Source of the DNA: Thermodesulfobacteriota bacterium
GTDB taxonomy: Bacteria > Desulfobacterota > Desulfobulbia > Desulfobulbales > JBFMBH01
DNA length: 44,867 bases
Assembly (NCBI GenBank): GCA_040755095.1
Contig: JBFMBH010000016.1
Location: forward strand, 1 to 44,867
Direction of reading: 5' to 3'
Shown: piece by piece, positions 42,016-44,867 of the stretch
How positions within the stretch are numbered: position 1 is the stretch's first letter
How the letters are laid out: every line of letters starts with the position of its first letter
Position numbers and translations under genes: made by a program
The notes under the pieces: model-generated
Databases searched by the model: none
Told to the model about the DNA's origin: nothing
Seen by the model: the letters and a program-made list of their open reading frames with translations, nothing else

Positions 42016-43493
42016 TGAACGTCTCCCCGGTCCTCGAAGGGGAGGCGCAACTGACCCCGGAACCGGTCAATCACCCGGCGGCGTGTGGATTTCGGCGCAT
42101 CCTCCTCCGCCGGGACCTCTCCCACCCCCCTTTGCAGATACGACAGGATGGTGCCACGCTGGATCTCGCGGAGGGCCGTGTCCGCAGGCCGCGTCCCCGC
42201 CAGCCGCCAGAATGCCAGGGCGCGCACCTCCCCCGTACCAGCGCGCCAGGCGTGTGCATCAGAAAAGAGGAGGCTTTCGTCCTCCACCAGGGCCACGACG
42301 GCAGGGGAGTGGGTGTTGATGAACACCTGCCGCAACGGGTTGTCGGGGCCGTTGGGGTGTTCCGGATCGACAGCGATGTCGCTCAGCAGCCGCACCATGG
42401 CAGCAACCCGTTCCGGGTGGATGCCGTTCTCGGGCTCTTCCAGGCAGATGACCCCGGTCTCTTCCGGGTCTGCCTCCAGGATCGTCAACGCCAGAAAGCG
42501 CAGAGTGCCATCGGACAAGGAGGTCGCCGGCAGCTCAACACCCTGCAGGTCCCGATGCACCAGGGTGAGAAGCTTCCTCTTGTCATCCCGCTCGACGGTC
42601 AGGCCCCCCACACCCGCGACCAGCTCCGCGAGGCGGTTGGCAGCGGTGACGTAGATCCTGGCTTCATGGGCCTCGGGCGCCTCGTCCTTTTCAGGCGCCG
42701 CGTGACTGAGGCGGTAGAGCGCTGCGGGCAAATGGGCGCCGTTGGGAGCGATCCGACTGGGGGCCTGGAAATCGTCCGGCTGCCGCAAGGCCGAGGGCTC
42801 CAGCTGGAGCAATCGCCAGCTCAGCATCTCCCGGCGAACGAGAACGGCAGTGGGCGCCTCCTTGGCGTTCTGGGCCGAGGAAAGGACCGTCCGCGGCAGA
42901 CTCGCCAAGGGAAACTCCCAGGTCGCCCCCCCCCGCTTCTTCTTCCCCTCCTCGCGGCGCCGATCCTGATGCAGCCTGATCACCCCACGATCAGTCGTGA
43001 TATAGGGCGCCCGCCGATCGGCGTGCAGGACAGACGACCGCCAATCCAGCTTGTGACGAAAGGGCAACCTGCCGGCGGCTTCACCCTTGGTGATATAGGT
43101 AAGCTCCTCGTGCAGGAGCTCGATCTCGTCACCCACCAGGGCGCTCTTCCCCTGCCGGAGCCGCAGGCGGATGCTGTAGCGGACAAAGGTGCTGCTTGCC
43201 TCGGCCGGCTGACCGAAGGTGTCGACCCCCTTGGCCGGGATGAGCATCTCCGCTGCCAGCTCCATCTCGCCGTTCCCATGGGTCGTGAACAGATGCCGGG
43301 CCTCCTGGCCACCGCGTACGCCGAGGGCAGCCTCCAGAAACGGCTTGTCGGCCAGGGCCTGCAGGAACAGGATGGCGTCGAACAGATTGGACTTCCCAAC
43401 CCCGTTCGGGCCAGCGATGCAGGTGAAGGGACCGAAGTGGAGATCCACATCCAGCAGGTTCTTGAATCCCTTGACCTCCAGTCTTGTCAGCAT
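42012..43493 (-). CDS. RecF/SMC-like AAA (AAA_21) ATPase, probable defence gene
   Basis: The 493-residue protein has an uninterrupted ABC-type head: MLTRLEVKGFKNLLDVDLHF, Walker A AGPNGVGKSN (27-36), signature LSDGTLRFLAL, Walker B VICLEEPENGIHP, and the His switch FINTHSP. The middle segment is helical with charged insertions. Such OLD-like ATPases pair with TOPRIM or DUF4276 nucleases in phage defence. Here the partner downstream is reduced to 98 codons, so the system is probably inactive although this gene looks whole. ATG 43493 is preceded by GGAG. It resembles the decayed ATPase at 37940-38844 in layout. Confidence 0.85.
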   Translation of the reverse strand: MLTRLEVKGFKNLLDVDLHFGPFTCIAGPNGVGKSNLFDAILFLQALADKPFLEAALGVRGGQEARHLFTTHGNGEMELAAEMLIPAKGVDTFGQPAEASSTFVRYSIRLRLRQGKSALVGDEIELLHEELTYITKGEAAGRLPFRHKLDWRSSVLHADRRAPYITTDRGVIRLHQDRRREEGKKKRGGATWEFPLASLPRTVLSSAQNAKEAPTAVLVRREMLSWRLLQLEPSALRQPDDFQAPSRIAPNGAHLPAALYRLSHAAPEKDEAPEAHEARIYVTAANRLAELVAGVGGLTVERDDKRKLLTLVHRDLQGVELPATSLSDGTLRFLALTILEADPEETGVICLEEPENGIHPERVAAMVRLLSDIAVDPEHPNGPDNPLRQVFINTHSPAVVALVEDESLLFSDAHAWRAGTGEVRALAFWRLAGTRPADTALREIQRGTILSYLQRGVGEVPAEEDAPKSTRRRVIDRFRGQLRLPFEDRGDVH

Positions 43494-43581
43494 GTCCTGC
43501 TCCGCTCTTCTCCCCTGGCTGTGGAGCCCGCCGGGTTGGGGCCGACCATCTTGCCGGGGCCCAGCTCACCGCCTCCCCGGC

Positions 43582-44394
43582 CTACTGGCCGTACTTCTTC
43601 TTGAGGAAGTCGTAGGCGGCGTTGATCTCCTTCATTTTCTCCTCCGCCACCTTCCGGAACTCCTCGCCCAGGTGGCCCACCTTGTCCGGGTGGTACTTCA
43701 TGGACAGCTTGCGGTAGGCGTCCTTGATGGCGGCAAAATCCGCCCCGGGCTCGACCCCCAGGGTCTCATAATAGCGGCCCTCGTCATCCGCCGCCTTGCC
43801 GTACCGGGCCTGGATGGTGCGGTGATCGTATGCCGAGATGCCCAGGGCGCTGGCGATGCTCTCGGCGACATTGAGCTCTCCGGGCGTGATCACCCGTTTC
43901 GAATAGATGACCCGGTAGATGAGGTCCAGGAGGATGAGCCGGGGCTCGTAGGCAAAGCGGCGGCCGAACTCGGCCACCAGCTGGGGCAGGGTCTCCCGGG
44001 AGGCCAGGGCCTCCTTCATGAGCTCCCGGATCCAGAGCATCTGGCTGGTGGAGTAGCGCAGCTGCTCCCGGAAGAAATGACGGATGATGGCCACCTCCTC
44101 CCGGGACACCTGGCCGTCCAGCTGGGCAATGCGGACCAGGATATGCACCAGGAGGAAGACAAAGGTGTTGTGGGCCTCGGTCTGGGAGCGCTCGTACTGG
44201 CCCACCAGCCGGCGCAGGTAGGCGGTGATCCCCCAGAAGATGGCGACGATGAGCAGAAGGCCGAAGAGGCCCGTGAGGGCCAAGGCACCCAGCAGGTTGA
44301 GGAAGAACGGCATGCCGCCGGACAGGAGCGCAAACAGCCCCAGGATAACCAGCCAGCCCAGGCAGCCGGGCCCCTGATGGTAGCGGTATTCCAT
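43582..44394 (-). CDS. Membrane-anchored TerB-DnaJ co-chaperone (DjlA-like)
   Basis: The 270-residue protein has two hydrophobic segments near the N-terminus (about 12-35 and 36-58), a TerB-like helical domain (about 75-185, [20 protein letters not shown]), and a C-terminal J domain (about 206-270) with [11 protein letters not shown] and the HPD motif at 235-237 (SMKYHPDKV). It would stimulate DnaK ATPase at the inner membrane, the DjlA layout. GGAG is upstream of the ATG. It follows ftsY on the same strand with 44 bases between. Confidence 0.9.
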   Translation of the reverse strand: MEYRYHQGPGCLGWLVILGLFALLSGGMPFFLNLLGALALTGLFGLLLIVAIFWGITAYLRRLVGQYERSQTEAHNTFVFLLVHILVRIAQLDGQVSREEVAIIRHFFREQLRYSTSQMLWIRELMKEALASRETLPQLVAEFGRRFAYEPRLILLDLIYRVIYSKRVITPGELNVAESIASALGISAYDHRTIQARYGKAADDEGRYYETLGVEPGADFAAIKDAYRKLSMKYHPDKVGHLGEEFRKVAEEKMKEINAAYDFLKKKYGQ

Positions 44395-44438
44395 GGCGAC
44401 GCTCCGCGCCCGGCCGGCGGCCGGAGGATCAAGGAAGG

Positions 44439-44867
44439 TCAGCTGCCGCCGTTGTCGCTGGCAAACAGGGCGTCCACGAACTCGTGGGCATCGAAGTCCC
44501 GCAGATCGGTCATCTTTTCGCCGATGCCGATGAAGCGGATGGGCAGGCCCAGCTCGTGACAGATGTTGACGATGATGCCGCCCTTGGCGGTGCCATCCAG
44601 CTTGGTGAGGGCGAGCCCGGTGACGCCCACCGCCTCGTGGAAGAGCCGGGCCTGGGAAACGGCGTTCTGGCCGGTGGTGGCGTCCAGCACCAGGAGGATC
44701 TCGTGAGGCGCGCCAGGCAGCTTCTTGTCCATCACCCTTTTGACCTTTTTGAGCTCCTCCATCAAGTTGACCTTGGTGTGCAGGCGGCCGGCGGTGTCGA
44801 CGATCACCACCTCCTTCTTGCGGGCCAGCGCCGCATCCAGGGCATCGAACACCACCGCCGACGGCGC
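44439..44867 (-). CDS. ftsY: Signal recognition particle receptor FtsY (5' part outside window)
   Basis: The C-terminal 142 residues of the SRP-GTPase receptor, open to the window edge. It shows the G3 motif [10 protein letters not shown], the following [16 protein letters not shown], the G4 motif [10 protein letters not shown] and the closing [20 protein letters not shown]. FtsY docks ribosome-SRP complexes at the membrane. The NTP-binding P-loop and the N domain lie beyond 44867. Confidence 0.96.
   Translation of the reverse strand, partial: APSAVVFDALDAALARKKEVVIVDTAGRLHTKVNLMEELKKVKRVMDKKLPGAPHEILLVLDATTGQNAVSQARLFHEAVGVTGLALTKLDGTAKGGIIVNICHELGLPIRFIGIGEKMTDLRDFDAHEFVDALFASDNGGS

Overview
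The window is a G+C-rich bacterial chromosome segment. The two-subunit class I fumarase, multihaem cytochrome c lipoprotein, DsrE protein, ferredoxin family and ruvCAB-panB gene order all suggest a Desulfobacterota (former Deltaproteobacteria) anaerobe. That assignment is inference from gene content; there is no rRNA in the window. It opens inside an envC-like gene and closes inside ftsY.

Housekeeping blocks: (i) 1-2221 (+), envC-like murein hydrolase activator and CtpA protease, closed by a terminator. (ii) 2196-9173 (-), fumarase subunits, panB, and a tightly packed rlmE-yebC-ruvC-ruvA-ruvB run in which the three ruv genes are joined by ATGA overlaps. (iii) 9574-11233 (-), DsrE protein and MutY. 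(iv) 14486-17629 (-), a NorQ/NorD (CbbQ/CbbO) chaperone pair. (v) 33584-37365, dodecin, a five-haem cytochrome lipoprotein coupled to an aminotransferase, and a PAS protein. (vi) 38942-40829 (-), methyltransferase and multi-cluster ferredoxin. (vii) 43582-44867 (-), membrane TerB-DnaJ protein and FtsY.

Between these blocks lie genome-defence genes, most of them broken. 11444-14199 holds an intact Fic gene and remnants of HsdM, AbiEi, an ImmA/XRE protein and a DUF4411 toxin. 17756-33478 is a large island bounded by two direct copies of a 50-bp repeat. It contains BREX debris (PglZ N-terminus, PglX C-terminus, with an intact AlbA/Schlafen-type ATPase between them), a complete five-gene operon, and an IS66 transposase tail. 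37594-38844 is a collapsed AAA-ATPase/DUF4276 pair. 40948-43493 is a GmrSD tail, a perfect 15-bp inverted repeat, an intact AAA ATPase and its internally deleted partner.

The five-gene operon (20823-33056, minus strand) is the most interesting item. In transcription order it encodes a UPF1/Dna2-like SF1 helicase with an N-terminal winged-helix-like segment and a C-terminal VSR/DUF559-type nuclease; a membrane-anchored coiled-coil protein; a second membrane-anchored coiled coil fused to a McrB-like AAA+ GTPase/ATPase; a DUF2357/McrC-like protein; and an Hsp70/actin-fold (ASKHA) ATPase with a long novel C-terminal half. Three of the four junctions overlap and the fourth is 34 bases, so the proteins are probably made together. 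The architecture fits a membrane-tethered, coiled-coil-based relative of type IV (McrBC) restriction. I do not recognise this exact five-protein combination as a named system, but I could not search for it.
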